Below, piece by piece: positions 38,256 to 48,183 of a stretch of DNA of 64,000 nucleotides. Origin of the DNA: CAVZZG01 sp963779685. GTDB taxonomy: Bacteria; Actinomycetota; Thermoleophilia; Gaiellales; F1-60-MAGs149. The stretch is taken from positions 558,001 to 622,000 of the forward strand of contig CAVZZG010000001.1 of NCBI GenBank assembly GCA_963779685.1, written 5' to 3'. Made by a program: the position numbers and the translations under genes. Position 1 is the first letter of the stretch; every line of letters starts with the position of its first letter. The notes under the pieces are model-generated. The model did not search any database. It worked only from the letters and a program-made list of their open reading frames with translations, and was not told the origin of the DNA.

Positions 38256-38903
38256 ATGCCTCCTCGCGCCCCTTACCCCTCCCACGTCCTGCAGGTCGGT
38301 GACGGCCTCGAGGTGACCGACGTCCACGGACGGGTGACCATGCACGCAACCCTGGTTGCGATCCGGGGCAGGAGCGTGACGGTGCGACTGGGCCGGCGGC
38401 CCGCTGCCAGCCAGGGCGTCTTCCGGTTGCACTGGTTGGATGCCGTCGGCTGCTGCTGGCAGGTCGAGGCCTCCGGCCGGGCCGGCCCGGATCCGCTCAA
38501 CCTCGCCCTCCGGTTGACCGCTCGCTGGCGCCAGGCCGCAGGCCGCCGCGCCGTGCGCTTCCCGAGCGATCGCCGGATGGTGCGAGCCCAGACGTCGCAT
38601 CGGCCGACCGTCCGCGAACTGGTCACGCTCGACGTCTCGGCGACCGGGTGCTGCGTCACCGGCTCGGGAGAGCCGCTACCCGTCGGCACCAAGCTCGCCA
38701 TCGACATCACGCCCGGCTGCTACGGCCTACCTTCCCGGCTCCATGCCGTCGTGGTGCGCGTGCTGGGCTCGGCCTTCGGACGGTTCGAGCTCGGTCTGCG
38801 CTTCGAGCCGACATCCGCCGCTGAACGGCGACTGATGCTCAACTGGCGCGACGAGACCGCCCTCGCGAGCGCGGTGCCGCCGATGGTGCTCGTTGCCGAT
38901 TAG
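38256..38903 (+). CDS. PilZ-domain protein (putative c-di-GMP receptor)
   Basis: 215 residues from ATG 38256; an in-frame start at 38187 is possible. The N-terminal half resembles a YcgR-type flagellar-brake fold, then PilZ follows, with an arginine-rich entry (GRRAVRFPSDRR) and DVSATGCCV matching the D-x-S-x2-G motif. Both c-di-GMP contact elements are present although the first is not a textbook RxxxR. It may link c-di-GMP to surface behaviour; no diguanylate cyclase is nearby. Confidence 0.75.
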   Translation: MPPRAPYPSHVLQVGDGLEVTDVHGRVTMHATLVAIRGRSVTVRLGRRPAASQGVFRLHWLDAVGCCWQVEASGRAGPDPLNLALRLTARWRQAAGRRAVRFPSDRRMVRAQTSHRPTVRELVTLDVSATGCCVTGSGEPLPVGTKLAIDITPGCYGLPSRLHAVVVRVLGSAFGRFELGLRFEPTSAAERRLMLNWRDETALASAVPPMVLVAD

Positions 38904-38941
38904 GTCGAGCGACGCCGTTTCGCTCGGGTATGGTTGCGGCC

Positions 38942-39469
38942 ATGAAACGCCCCAGCCTCAAGCGGCCCTCGGCCGCCACCATCATCGCCACGCTGGCGCT
39001 CGTCGTCGCCCTCAGCGGGACGGGTTACGCAGCGCTAAGGATTCCGGCCAACAGTGTCGGGTCGAAGCAGCTCAAGGCGAATGCCGTCACGTCAGCCAAG
39101 GTTAAGAACGGCTCACTGGGGGCGATCGACTTCGCGTCCGGCACCCTGCTTAAGGGCGACAAGGGCGACAAGGGCGATACGGGCAACCCGGGGACGTTCG
39201 GTCAACTCGTCAATCGTGACGCGCTGCAGAGCGTGAGCGCCGGCGACAACGTGACGCTCGACTCGTACTGCCAAACCGGCGAAGTCGCGACCGGCGGCGC
39301 GGTCAACCTGATTCCCGACGGATCATCGCTGACCGTTCTCACTCAGCGGCCCGATGGCGACACCTTCGGCGACAGCCCGGACAACGGCGGAACCGCGGTC
39401 GGCTGGCGAGCCGTCGTGCACGCCAACGACGGCGGCCTGCTCGTCGTGCACGTCTTCTGCGCCTCCTGA
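38942..39469 (+). CDS. Secreted protein with short collagen-like repeat
   Basis: 175 residues: basic N-terminus and signal peptide (ATIIATLALVVALSGTGYAA), a spacer with KANAVTSAKVKNGSLGAIDF, a short Gly-x-y repeat (GDKGDKGDTGNPG) and a C-terminal beta-rich domain with two Cys. This architecture is very common, in many paralogues, in Thermoleophilia genomes and supports the taxonomic guess. The function is unknown, possibly cell-surface. Confidence 0.78.
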   Translation: MKRPSLKRPSAATIIATLALVVALSGTGYAALRIPANSVGSKQLKANAVTSAKVKNGSLGAIDFASGTLLKGDKGDKGDTGNPGTFGQLVNRDALQSVSAGDNVTLDSYCQTGEVATGGAVNLIPDGSSLTVLTQRPDGDTFGDSPDNGGTAVGWRAVVHANDGGLLVVHVFCAS

Positions 39470-39605
39470 CGCGAACGGGCAGGCCCCGCGATCGGCTGCG
39501 GGGCCTGCTTGGTGCTCCGCGACGCTACGGGCGTCTCGCCCCAAGAGAGGCGCGGACAGGACGACCACCCCACGGCCGCCGACGGCCTGGTTGTTGCCGC
39601 ACGCC

Positions 39606-40430
39606 TGAAGGGTGTCTTTATCCGGATTCGGCTCTGCAGCGGGCTTCGCCGGACCTCGGCAGGATGCCGGGATGGCTCTTCGCTTCCTCTACCTGGCGCT
39701 CGTGGCGATGCTGCGGCTGCTGGTTCGGCGCCGTAGCGATCTCGATCGCGATGCGGAGATCGTGATCCTCCGACACGAACTCGCGGTGCTGCGCCGCACG
39801 ACGCCACGGCCACGGCCACGGCTGGCGTGGTCGGACCGGGCGCTGCTCGCCGCTCTCGCCCGGCTCCTGCCAGCCGATCGGCGGATCGGGCTGCTGGTGA
39901 CGCCAGCGACGCTGCTTCGCTGGCACCGCGACCTCGCGCGGCGCCGCTGGCGTCACCCTCAGGACGGACCGGGCCGACCACCGGTCGGCGCGGACACCCG
40001 CGGGCTGATCGTGCGCCTCGCGCGAGAGAACCCGCGCTGGGGGTACCCGCGGATCAGCGGCGAACTCGCCAAGGTCGGCATCGTCGTGTCGACGAGCACT
40101 GTCCGACGGGTGCTTCGCGCCGCCCGCCTGCAGCCAGCGCCACGTCGCGTCGGGCCGACCTGGCGCGCATTCCTCGCCGCCCAGACACCGGGCGTCCTCG
40201 CCTGCGACTTCTTCTGCGTCGACACGATCCTGCTGCGCCGCCTGGACGTGCTGTTCTTCATCGAACACGAGAGTCGCCGTGTCCACCTCGCGGGGATCAC
40301 GACCAACCCGACCGGCACCTGGGTCGCCCAGCAAGCACGCAACCTCGCCATCAGCGACCCCCTCGAGCGGTTCCGGTTCCTGACCCGCGACCGCGACGCC
40401 AAGTTCACCAACGCCTTCGACACGATCCTC
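39606..40430 (+). mobile_element. 3'-truncated IS481-like element
   Basis: The left terminus TGAAGGGTGTCTTTATCCGG is at 39606. Similarity to the 30936 copy continues through the transposase until about 40425 and then stops; there is no right terminus. The break is followed directly by the inverted-repeat unit at 40445. Confidence 0.75.
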
Positions 40431-40538
40431 ACGAGCGATCCGGGTGACCTCCCGAGCGCAGGACCCGCGGCTGCCACCAACAGCCCGTCTTGCCTGCTCG
40501 GGAGGTCATTTGACGCGCCCGCCGGACGCCAAACCTAG
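39672..40538 (+). pseudogene. Truncated IS481-like transposase
   Basis: Begins MALRFLYLALVAMLRLL and keeps the first two catalytic Asp residues (ACDFFCVDT; RDRDAKFTNAFD), then runs into unrelated sequence before the Glu motif. About 250 codons are homologous and the final 35 or so are not. It is certainly inactive. Confidence 0.8.
40445..40508. repeat. 64-bp unit with perfect 13-bp terminal inverted repeats
   Basis: TGACCTCCCGAGC at 40445-40457 is the exact complement of 40496-40508. It sits at the truncation point of the transposon and may be a tiny mobile unit or a structured-RNA site. Confidence 0.55.
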
Positions 40539-40571
40539 CCTGGATCCACCGCTCCGCGGTGGATCCAGGCT
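40537..40571. terminator. 16-bp perfect hairpin between transposon relic and RTX gene
   Basis: AGCCTGGATCCACCGC at 40537-40552, a TCC loop, and the exact complement at 40556-40571. The T-run is poor in both directions. It may be a bidirectional terminator or a REP-like hairpin. Confidence 0.5.
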
Positions 40572-40710
40572 TAGAGGAGGCCGGCTCTACCGCCTCCACG
40601 ACCAGTCCTGTCGAGTGTCCTTCGGTGAGGGTGTTGCGCGTCAGGGCGCCGGCGGCGCGCTGGGTGCCGCGGCATTGGCAAGCCGCGGCCGCCGGTGTGG
40701 GGGCCGAGGC

Positions 40711-42451
40711 TTAGATCCGCCGCTCGACCCGCCGCACCTTGTCGACGTCGTCGTAGCGCGCCGAGTCGGCGCCCGACCCGCCATCGACGGAGTCGACCGC
40801 GCCGTCGGTGGCCACGATCACATCGTTCCCGCCATCGCCGTGCAGGAACGTCGCGGCCGGGGCCGCCATTGATCGCGTCGTTCCCGGCACCGCCCGAGGC
40901 GTGGTCGCGCCCGGCACCGCCGGTGATCGCGTCGTTGCCGGCGCCGCCGTCGATGAGGTCGTCGCCGGCGCCGCCGCGGATCGTGTCTCGACCCGCGTCG
41001 CCGTCGATCGTCTCGTGGCCTTTGCCGCCGAGCAGCACGTCGTTGCCGGCGCCGCCGCTGAGGATCGGGTTGCCGCCGGTCGCCGTGATGCGGTCGTTGC
41101 CGGCGTCGCCGAGCACGATGCTGACGCCGCTGACGTCGATCCGGTCGTTGCCGGCTTCGCCGAACCCGAACACGTCGTGGAGCGTCATGACGTCGCCGCC
41201 GGGGGCGCCGCTCGTGGTGTCGCAGCCGATTTCGAGCGACGGGTTCGCGATGCCGAAGCGCCTTCCGAGCTCGCCGTTCGAGGTGTTCGCGAAGTCTCCG
41301 TGCGCCTCGCGCTCGTGCGGGCCGAGCTTTCCCTGCACGACGATCCGGTCGGCGCCGGCGCAGCCGTAGATGTGCCCGTCCCCGGCCGGGTCGGAGATCG
41401 TGTCGTTGCCGCGGCCGCCGAACGCTTCGTCGTCGCCGGAGCCGCCGTTGAGGCGGTCGTTGCCGGCCCCGCCGAAGAGGTGGTCGTTGCCGGCGCCGCC
41501 CTCGAGCGTGTCATCGCCGGCGCCGCCGATCAGCGTGTCGTCGCCACCGAGGCCGATCAGGCGGTCGTTGCCGCCGAGCCCGATGAGGCGGTCGTTGCCG
41601 GCGGTGCCGCAGACGACGTCGGGGCCGTCGGTCACGCCGTCCGTCGCGTCGACGACGTGGTCGTCGTTGGTATCGATGATCGCGCCCGTCGGGCAGGGCG
41701 ACGGCACGCGGATGCGCAGGTCGGCGGTGCCGTGCGTCGTCAGCGACGCGCTCTGCATCCCGGCGACCGCTGGCGCAACGGCCACGGCCGTCTGCTGGAT
41801 GATCAGCTGGTACGTCCCGTCCGTTAGGTTGCCGGCGAACGTGCGTGGGTCGTCGCCCTGCACGTTGACGATCACCGCGCTCGTGGGGAGGAGGCGCCGC
41901 AACTGGAGCCGCGAGAAGTCGTCGACCGGGCCGGAGCGCTGGAGCGACTCGACGAGGTTGTAGGTGACCGTCCCCGTGACGCTGAAGCGGATGTCCATCG
42001 ACGCGGTGCCGGTGCCGGAGTCGTGCCAGTCTGAGGTGCCGATGACGTTCCCGGTCGCGGTGGCGCTCGCGGCGCCGTTGAACGTCACATGAACGCCGGT
42101 GTTGGTGCTCTCCAGCAGAGCGTCGAGGCTGGAGCCGGAGAGCGCGCGCGCCGTGCCGTTGGCGGAGGTCGTGAACGCCTCTTGTGGCGCCGCGTTGTGG
42201 ACGAAGTGCAGGGGCGAGACGCGCCCGCTCGAGGGCAGGTCGAAGCCGTCGGATTCGAGAACGCTGTCGGTCGCCGTGGTCTGCGCGACGTTGCTGGCGC
42301 TCACGCCGATCGCCGACGCGGTGAAGAGCAGGGCCGCGGACGGCGCGACGGCACCCGCTGACGAGGCGCCGACCAGGAGCGCGAGAACTGTGAGCAGTGA
42401 AATGCCTACGGTGCCGTGCTGCACACGACTGCCTCGACGAGCTCTACGCAT
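40711..42451 (-). CDS. Secreted RTX-type calcium-binding repeat protein, one frame break
   Basis: Start 42451 with a signal peptide (ISLLTVLALLVGASSAGA), a roughly 200-residue N-terminal beta-rich domain, an EF-hand-like segment (DTNDDHVVDATDG), and then at least two blocks of RTX nonapeptides (GGAGNDxLxGG type) that bind calcium. An extra base near 40849 shifts the frame; resuming in the other frame gives HGDGGNDVIVATDG and a stop at 40711. This makes about 580 residues of a repeat-rich surface or secreted protein. 40572-40710 has no other gene. Confidence 0.8.
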
Positions 42452-42672
42452 CGCTTCCTCTTCGCTTGTCGGTGGGCCGGCGCGAGTCTACCCCGCGCGT
42501 ACGTCACGCGTCAACGACGAGCGCGCCCGCCGGCCGGAGCGCTCGTGCGGGTGACGGCGATCCCCGACGGCCTGGAGAAATTCGAGAGCTCCTGCGGCTT
42601 CCGTGGGTCGAGAGGGTCCTTCGGGCGGCACGGTGCGCCGCCTGGTCGTGCTCGTGAGTGCCGCTGGCCGGG

Positions 42673-43825
42673 TGAAGGGTGTCTTTATCCGGATTCGGCT
42701 CAGGCAGCGGCTCGGTGGTACTCGTGGATCAGGCCGCCGAGCCGATCGCGACGCTCGATCGCGCCGCGCTGCGGATGGGGTGAAGGGTCGGGAGGCTGGA
42801 GCGCGAGGCCGCGGTGGGGCCGCTCTTGGTTGTAGTGCTCGAGGTACTCGACGAGGATCCGGTGCAGGTGGCGCTCGTTGCGGATCAGGATCCAGTCGAG
42901 GCACTCGCGGCGGATCGTGCGCGACGACGCGCTCGGCGTAGGCGTTCGCGACCGGCGTGCGGATCGGCGTGAGGATCACGCGGATCCCTTCGCTGGCGAA
43001 GACGTCGTCGAAGGCGCTGGTGAACTTGGCGTCGCGGTCGCGGATCAGGAACCGGAACCGCTCGAGGGGGCCGCTGATGGCGAGGTTGCGGGCTTGCTGG
43101 GCGACCCAGGTGCCGGTCGGGTTGGTCGTGATCCCCGCGAGGTGGACACGGCGGCGTCTCGATGTTCGATGAAGAACAGCACGTACAGGCGGCGCAGCAG
43201 GATCGTGTCGACGCAGAAGAAGTCGCAGGCGAGGACGCCCGCTGCTCTGGGCGGCGAGGAACTGCGCGCCAGGTCGGCCCGTCGCGACGTGGCGCTGGCT
43301 TCAGGCGGGCGGCGCGAAGCACGCGTCGGACGGTGCTCGGCGAGACGACGATGCTCGAGCTTGGCGAGTTCGCCGCTGATCCGCGGGTAGCCCCAGCGCG
43401 GGTTCTCGCGCGCGAGGCGCACGATCAGCTCGCGCGTGTCCGCGCTCGACCGGTGGTCGGCCCGGGCCGCGATGGGGATGGCGCCAGCGGCGCCGGGCGA
43501 GGTCGCGGTGCCAGCGAAGCAGCGTCGCGGGCGTCACGATCAGCCCGACCCGCCGGTCGGCTGGGAGCAGCCGGGCGAGCGCGGCGAGCAGCGCCCGGTC
43601 CGACCACGCCAGCCGCGGCCGGCGGGCGTCGTGCGGCGCAGCACCGCGAGCTCGTGGCGGAGGATCACGATCTCCGCGTCGCGATGCGAGATCGCTACGG
43701 CGCCGGACGAGCAGCCGCAGCGTCGCGCAGAGGGCGAGGTAGAGGAAGCGAAGAGCCATCCCGGCATCCTGCCGACCTCCGGCGATCCCTGCTGCAGAGC
43801 CGAATCCGAATTTTGAACCCCTTCA
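42673..43825 (-). mobile_element. IS481-like element with decayed transposase
   Basis: Left terminus TGAAGGGTGTCTTTATCCGG at 42673; right terminus, degenerate, ending at 43825 (the complement begins TGAAGGGGTTCAAAATTCGG). The transposase can be followed from MALRFLYLALCATLRLL near 43759 to the Glu motif near 42950, but it switches frame several times, so it is a pseudogene. Length 1,153 bp. The gap 42452-42672 between it and the RTX gene shows nothing I recognise. Confidence 0.78.
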
Positions 43826-43904
43826 GGACATCACCGCCCCCCGACCGCCGCCACCCCGTCAGCTTCCTGACGAATCCGGGTTAGTTCCCCGACGGTGCTT
43901 CGGG

Positions 43905-44564
43905 TCATGCCTGCCCGGCGTCGTGGGCGAGCAGAGCGATCTGGACGCGGTTGTTGAACTCGAGCTTTTCGAGCACGCGGGAGACGTGTGCTTTGGCGGT
44001 GGCGACGCTCATGTAGAGCTCGCGGCTGATCTCGGCGTTCGACTTGCCCTGCCCGATTGCGACGGCGACCTCGCGCTCGCGTTCGGTGAGGCGGTTGAGC
44101 TGCTCGCGCGCGTGGCGTTTGCGGTCGTCGCCTTCGCTGTCCTGCACGTGGCTGATCAACCGGCGGGTGATGGTGGGTGAGAGCATCGGCTCGCCCGCGG
44201 CGACGGCCCGCACGGCGCGGACGATGTCGGCCGGTGGCGTGTCTTTGAGTAGGAAACCGCTGGCGCCGGCGCGCAGCGCCCGTAGAACGTAGTCGTCGAC
44301 CTCGAACGTTGTGAGGACGATCACCTCGGGCGCGTCGCTCTGCGCGCGCACGAGCTCGGTGGCGGCCAGGCCGTCCATGCCGGGCATGCGGATGTCCATC
44401 AGCACGATGTCGGGTTCGTGCTCGGCCACCGCCTGGGCGACGTCGCTGCCGTCAGCGGCCTCGCCGACGACCGTGATCTCCTCGGCGCCTGCGAGCAGCA
44501 TCGACAGCCCCGCGCGAACGAGGGCGTCGTCGTCGACGATCAGCACGCGGATCTGCTTGTTCAC
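43905..44564 (-). CDS. NarL/FixJ-family response regulator
   Basis: 219 residues from GTG 44564, which overlaps the kinase stop (GTGA). Receiver domain with VDDD at 10-13 and phospho-acceptor Asp57 (VLMDIRMPG), then a LuxR-type helix-turn-helix (LTEREREVAVAIGQGKSNAEISRELYMSVATAKAH). Partner of the kinase at 44561; a likely target is the MMPL exporter divergent from the pair. Confidence 0.9.
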   Translation of the reverse strand: MNKQIRVLIVDDDALVRAGLSMLLAGAEEITVVGEAADGSDVAQAVAEHEPDIVLMDIRMPGMDGLAATELVRAQSDAPEVIVLTTFEVDDYVLRALRAGASGFLLKDTPPADIVRAVRAVAAGEPMLSPTITRRLISHVQDSEGDDRKRHAREQLNRLTEREREVAVAIGQGKSNAEISRELYMSVATAKAHVSRVLEKLEFNNRVQIALLAHDAGQA

Positions 44565-45757
44565 AGCGGCCACGGCAGCCAGGCGCGGAGTCGGAAGTCG
44601 CCGGCTTCGTCGAGTCCGTGCTCGAGGTGGCCGCCGGAAAGCGTGGCGCGCTCGGCGAGTCCGACGAGGCCGGTCCCGGCGCCAGGGATTTCCGATGCGC
44701 CGGCGGCCAGGACTGGTGCCGGGTTGCGCACGTCGATGGTGAGCCCTTCACCGGGCTCGCCTTCGAGGCGCAGGTCGACCGGAGCGGCGGGCGCATGTTT
44801 GCGTGCGTTTGTCAGCGCCTCCTGGACGATCCGCAGGGCGTGGCGACCGACCGAGTCCGGGACCGCCGCCAAGTCCGTCACCCGCACGTCGGCATGCAGG
44901 CGCATCCCGGCGTCGCGTGACTCCTGGAGCAGCTCGGGCAACGCTGCAAGTGTCGGTTGAGGAGGCTGCGGCGGCTCGCCGTCGGTCCTGTCGCGCAGGA
45001 TTCCGATCACAGCCCGTAGGTCCTCGAGTGCTTGGTGTGCGCTGGCGCGGATCACCGCGGCGGCGCGCGCGATCTCTTCGGGCGGCGCGTCGGGTCGGAA
45101 CTCGAGCGCGCCGGCGTGCAGGCTCAGCAGCGAGATCCGGTGGGCGAGCACGTCATGCATCTCGCGGGCGATCCGGGTGCGCTCGGCGTGGCGGGCCTGC
45201 TCAACGAGCAGCTGCTGCTCGGCGCCGGCGTGGCGTACCCGCTCCCGCCGGGACTCGCGGCGCCCGCGGGCGAACATGCCTGACGCGACGATGGCCGTCA
45301 TGGCCAGCGCGACGAGGGCGAAGAACGCCCACCTCGGCAGCGTGTTGTCGTCGGGTTGCACGCTGCGGAAGACGGGCAGCATGGCGAACTGCAGTGCGGC
45401 GATCAGAGCCGCCAGCTGCCAGCGGCGATAGGCCGCGACCGTGAACAAGATGATCAGGCTGGCGACACCCGCTGAGGAAGAGAAGGCCTGCATCGGGACG
45501 GAGGCCAGGCCGAGAGCGAACGGCCAACGCCGCCGCCACCACAGAGAGAGGCAGAGCGCCGCGCCACCAATCACGTCCAACACCAGCAAGGGCCCGTCCA
45601 GCCCGCGGCCGACTTGGTCATGCAGCGCCGACGCGCCTAACGCAACCGCCAACAGGAACAGCGCGGCGTCGATGACCCAGTCGCGCTGCGAGCGGCGCAG
45701 GGGCGGATCCTCGTCGGGGGCGACGAGCAGGGCGGACAGGAGACGGTGAGCGCTCAC
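44561..45757 (-). CDS. Sensor histidine kinase (HisKA_3 type)
   Basis: 398 residues from GTG 45757. The N-terminal half has about five membrane segments, then a coiled linker (RRESRRERVRHAGAEQQLLVEQA), the phospho-His motif REMHDVLAHRISLLSLHAGA and the ATPase domain (EALTNARKHA, GAGTGLVGLAERATLSGG). Divergent from the MMPL exporter with 154 bases between them, an arrangement often seen when a two-component system controls its exporter. Confidence 0.88.
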   Translation of the reverse strand: MSAHRLLSALLVAPDEDPPLRRSQRDWVIDAALFLLAVALGASALHDQVGRGLDGPLLVLDVIGGAALCLSLWWRRRWPFALGLASVPMQAFSSSAGVASLIILFTVAAYRRWQLAALIAALQFAMLPVFRSVQPDDNTLPRWAFFALVALAMTAIVASGMFARGRRESRRERVRHAGAEQQLLVEQARHAERTRIAREMHDVLAHRISLLSLHAGALEFRPDAPPEEIARAAAVIRASAHQALEDLRAVIGILRDRTDGEPPQPPQPTLAALPELLQESRDAGMRLHADVRVTDLAAVPDSVGRHALRIVQEALTNARKHAPAAPVDLRLEGEPGEGLTIDVRNPAPVLAAGASEIPGAGTGLVGLAERATLSGGHLEHGLDEAGDFRLRAWLPWPL

Positions 45758-45911
45758 TAGGGTCAAGCGTACGCGGCGCGGCGACTGTTGAACACCCGAC
45801 CGAAGTCGATGCACATGCCGACTTTCGTCGGCCCAACGATCGACGTACGACCGATTGCGGCGACGCGGCGCTCAACCGATCCTGGGGCTGTCCTTCGAAA
45901 AAGGAGTCCCC

Positions 45912-48059
45912 ATGCTCGCTCGCCTCGCTCACGCCACCACCAACCACCGCAAGGCCATCATCCTGACCTGGCTGGCGCTCACCGTCTTCGGCGGCTTCTC
46001 CGCCTCCCAGGTATCGCAGCGTTGGCTCCAGTCGCTCTCGATCCCCGGCTACCCGGCCTACGAGGCGAACCAGAGATCGCTCGATCGATTCGGGACCGGC
46101 GATCGCCCCCCGAACGTCGTCGTGTTCAAAACCAAGGGCGACGCGACCAAGAGCAAAGCGATTCCCGCGGCGATGGAACGAGCACTCAAGGCCAGTCCCG
46201 GCGCGCGCGCGAGCTCGTTCTTCTCGACAGGCAGCTCCGCGTACGTCTCGAACGACAAGCACACGACCTTCATGGAGCTCTACCCGGCCGGTGCGGCGGA
46301 CATCAACGCCAAGAGCGGCGCCGAGGCAATCCTCGCCGCGGCGAAGAGCGGACTTCCCACCGGCACCGAAGTCCACGTCACCGGCCACGACGCAATCATG
46401 GAGGCGAACCAAAACGGCGATACGGGTGGCCCCAGCCTCCTCGTCGAAGCGGTCATCGGCGGGCTCGGCGCGCTCGTGATCCTCTTCTTCGTCTTCGGAA
46501 CGCTGCCCGCAGTCCTGCTGCCGATCGCGATCGCCGCATCCTCGATTCTCAACACCTTCACGCTCGTCTGGCTCCTCACCTACATCACGGACGTGTCGAT
46601 CATCGTCCAGTTCCTGATCGCGCTCGTCGGCCTCGGTGTCGCGATCGACTACGCGTTGCTCATGATCTTCCGCTTCCGCGACGAGCTGCGCGAGGGGAAC
46701 GACGTGGAGACGGCTCTCGTCGAAACGATGACGCACGCCGGCAAGGCCGTGATCGTCTCGGGCACGACCGTCGCGGTCGGATTGCTCTCGCTGATCGTCC
46801 TGCCGCTGCCGTTCCTCCGCTCGGTCGGCATCGGCGGGATGCTGATCCCGGCCGTATCGGTGCTCGCGGCGATCACGCTGCTCCCGGCGCTGCTAGCGGT
46901 GCTCGGCACACGGGTCAACAGTCTCCGCCTGCTGCCGAAGCGGCTGGTCGACCACGGTCACCCCGAAGACGGGCCGTGGGGGCGCTGGGCGCGCTTCGTC
47001 AACCTGCGGCCGATACCCATTGCGGCAGTTGGGCTTCTGATCACCGGCGTGCTCGTCTCCTACGGCTTTCAGCTGAACCCGAGTGACGCCCAGATGAAGA
47101 ACGTTGCCGGAAAGGGCGACGCAATCGCCGGCCGCGACGCGCTCAGGACGGCCGGGATCACGCCGGGCGTGCTGAAGCCCCTCGACGTGCTCGTCGAAAA
47201 GGGTTACGACCCGGCAGCCGTCGCCGCACGACTAAGCGCCGTCGACGGGATCACCGCCACCGCCGCGCCGAAGGACTGGCGCAACGGCGGCGCGGCGCTC
47301 GTCGAGGCGTTCCCGGCCGTCGACGGTGCCGATTCGCGAATCCAACCGATCATCGATCGCTCCAAGGCCGCGCTGAAAGGGACAGACGCGACCGTCGGCG
47401 GAACTGCCGCCGTCGATCGCGACCTTGTCCACGCCATCTACGGCAACTTCGCCTACCTGCTCGCCTTCGTGCTGGCGCTGACCTACATCCTGCTCGCGCG
47501 GGCCTTCCGCTCACTCCTGCTGCCGCTCAAGGCCGTGCTCCTCAACCTCGTCTCGCTCGGCGCTGCGTTCGGGATTGTGGTCATCGTCTTCCAGCTAGGG
47601 CACGGCTCGGGGATCTGGGGGATCGACGCGATGCAGGCGATCAACCCCTGGATTCCCATCATGATCTTCGCCTTCCTCTTCGGCCTGTCGATGGACTACG
47701 AGGTCTTCATGCTCACGCGTATGCGCGAGGCCTACGACGAGACCGGGTCAACCTCGAAAGCGGTCGAGCTCGGGCTCGCCCGTACCGGCAAGCTCGTCAC
47801 GAGCGGCGCGCTCGTGCTGATGTGCGCGTTCCTGGCTCTCTCCTCTGGGCCGGGGTTCGAGATCAAGGAACTCGCAATCGGGCTTGCCGCCGGAATCACC
47901 TTCGACGCGACCGTCGTCCGCGCCCTGCTCGTGCCCGCCACGATGCGCTTGCTCGGCAACGCCAACTGGTGGATGCCCCAATGGCTGGGAACCGTTCTGC
48001 GCATCGCAGACCCTGAACCGACACCCAAGGTCGAGGCACCGCCCGTGCCCGTCGTCTGA
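45912..48059 (+). CDS. MMPL/RND-type membrane transporter
   Basis: 715 residues from ATG 45912, with AAGGAG 5 bases upstream. Two six-helix bundles with extracytoplasmic loops; the first bundle shows GLGVAIDYALLMIFRFRDE and the second FGLSMDYEVFMLTRMREAYD, the paired proton-relay regions of the family. It is similar in design to the MMPL at 1260-3377 but not a close copy. Probably exports a lipid or hydrophobic toxic compound, under control of the adjacent two-component system. Confidence 0.9.
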   Translation: MLARLAHATTNHRKAIILTWLALTVFGGFSASQVSQRWLQSLSIPGYPAYEANQRSLDRFGTGDRPPNVVVFKTKGDATKSKAIPAAMERALKASPGARASSFFSTGSSAYVSNDKHTTFMELYPAGAADINAKSGAEAILAAAKSGLPTGTEVHVTGHDAIMEANQNGDTGGPSLLVEAVIGGLGALVILFFVFGTLPAVLLPIAIAASSILNTFTLVWLLTYITDVSIIVQFLIALVGLGVAIDYALLMIFRFRDELREGNDVETALVETMTHAGKAVIVSGTTVAVGLLSLIVLPLPFLRSVGIGGMLIPAVSVLAAITLLPALLAVLGTRVNSLRLLPKRLVDHGHPEDGPWGRWARFVNLRPIPIAAVGLLITGVLVSYGFQLNPSDAQMKNVAGKGDAIAGRDALRTAGITPGVLKPLDVLVEKGYDPAAVAARLSAVDGITATAAPKDWRNGGAALVEAFPAVDGADSRIQPIIDRSKAALKGTDATVGGTAAVDRDLVHAIYGNFAYLLAFVLALTYILLARAFRSLLLPLKAVLLNLVSLGAAFGIVVIVFQLGHGSGIWGIDAMQAINPWIPIMIFAFLFGLSMDYEVFMLTRMREAYDETGSTSKAVELGLARTGKLVTSGALVLMCAFLALSSGPGFEIKELAIGLAAGITFDATVVRALLVPATMRLLGNANWWMPQWLGTVLRIADPEPTPKVEAPPVPVV

Positions 48060-48183
48060 ATGGTGACAGAGAGGAAAGCCATGGAAACCAACACATCCCC
48101 ATATCCACTCCAACTGACCGGCCAGCTGCCCGTGGCCCGGGTGGCTGATGACGCGAGCATCGTGCGATGGCTGACACGGGGCT

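Noticed and set aside
40711..41600. Tandem DNA repeats within the RTX gene
   Set aside because: They encode GGxGxDxLx calcium-binding nonapeptides; protein repetition explains the DNA periodicity.
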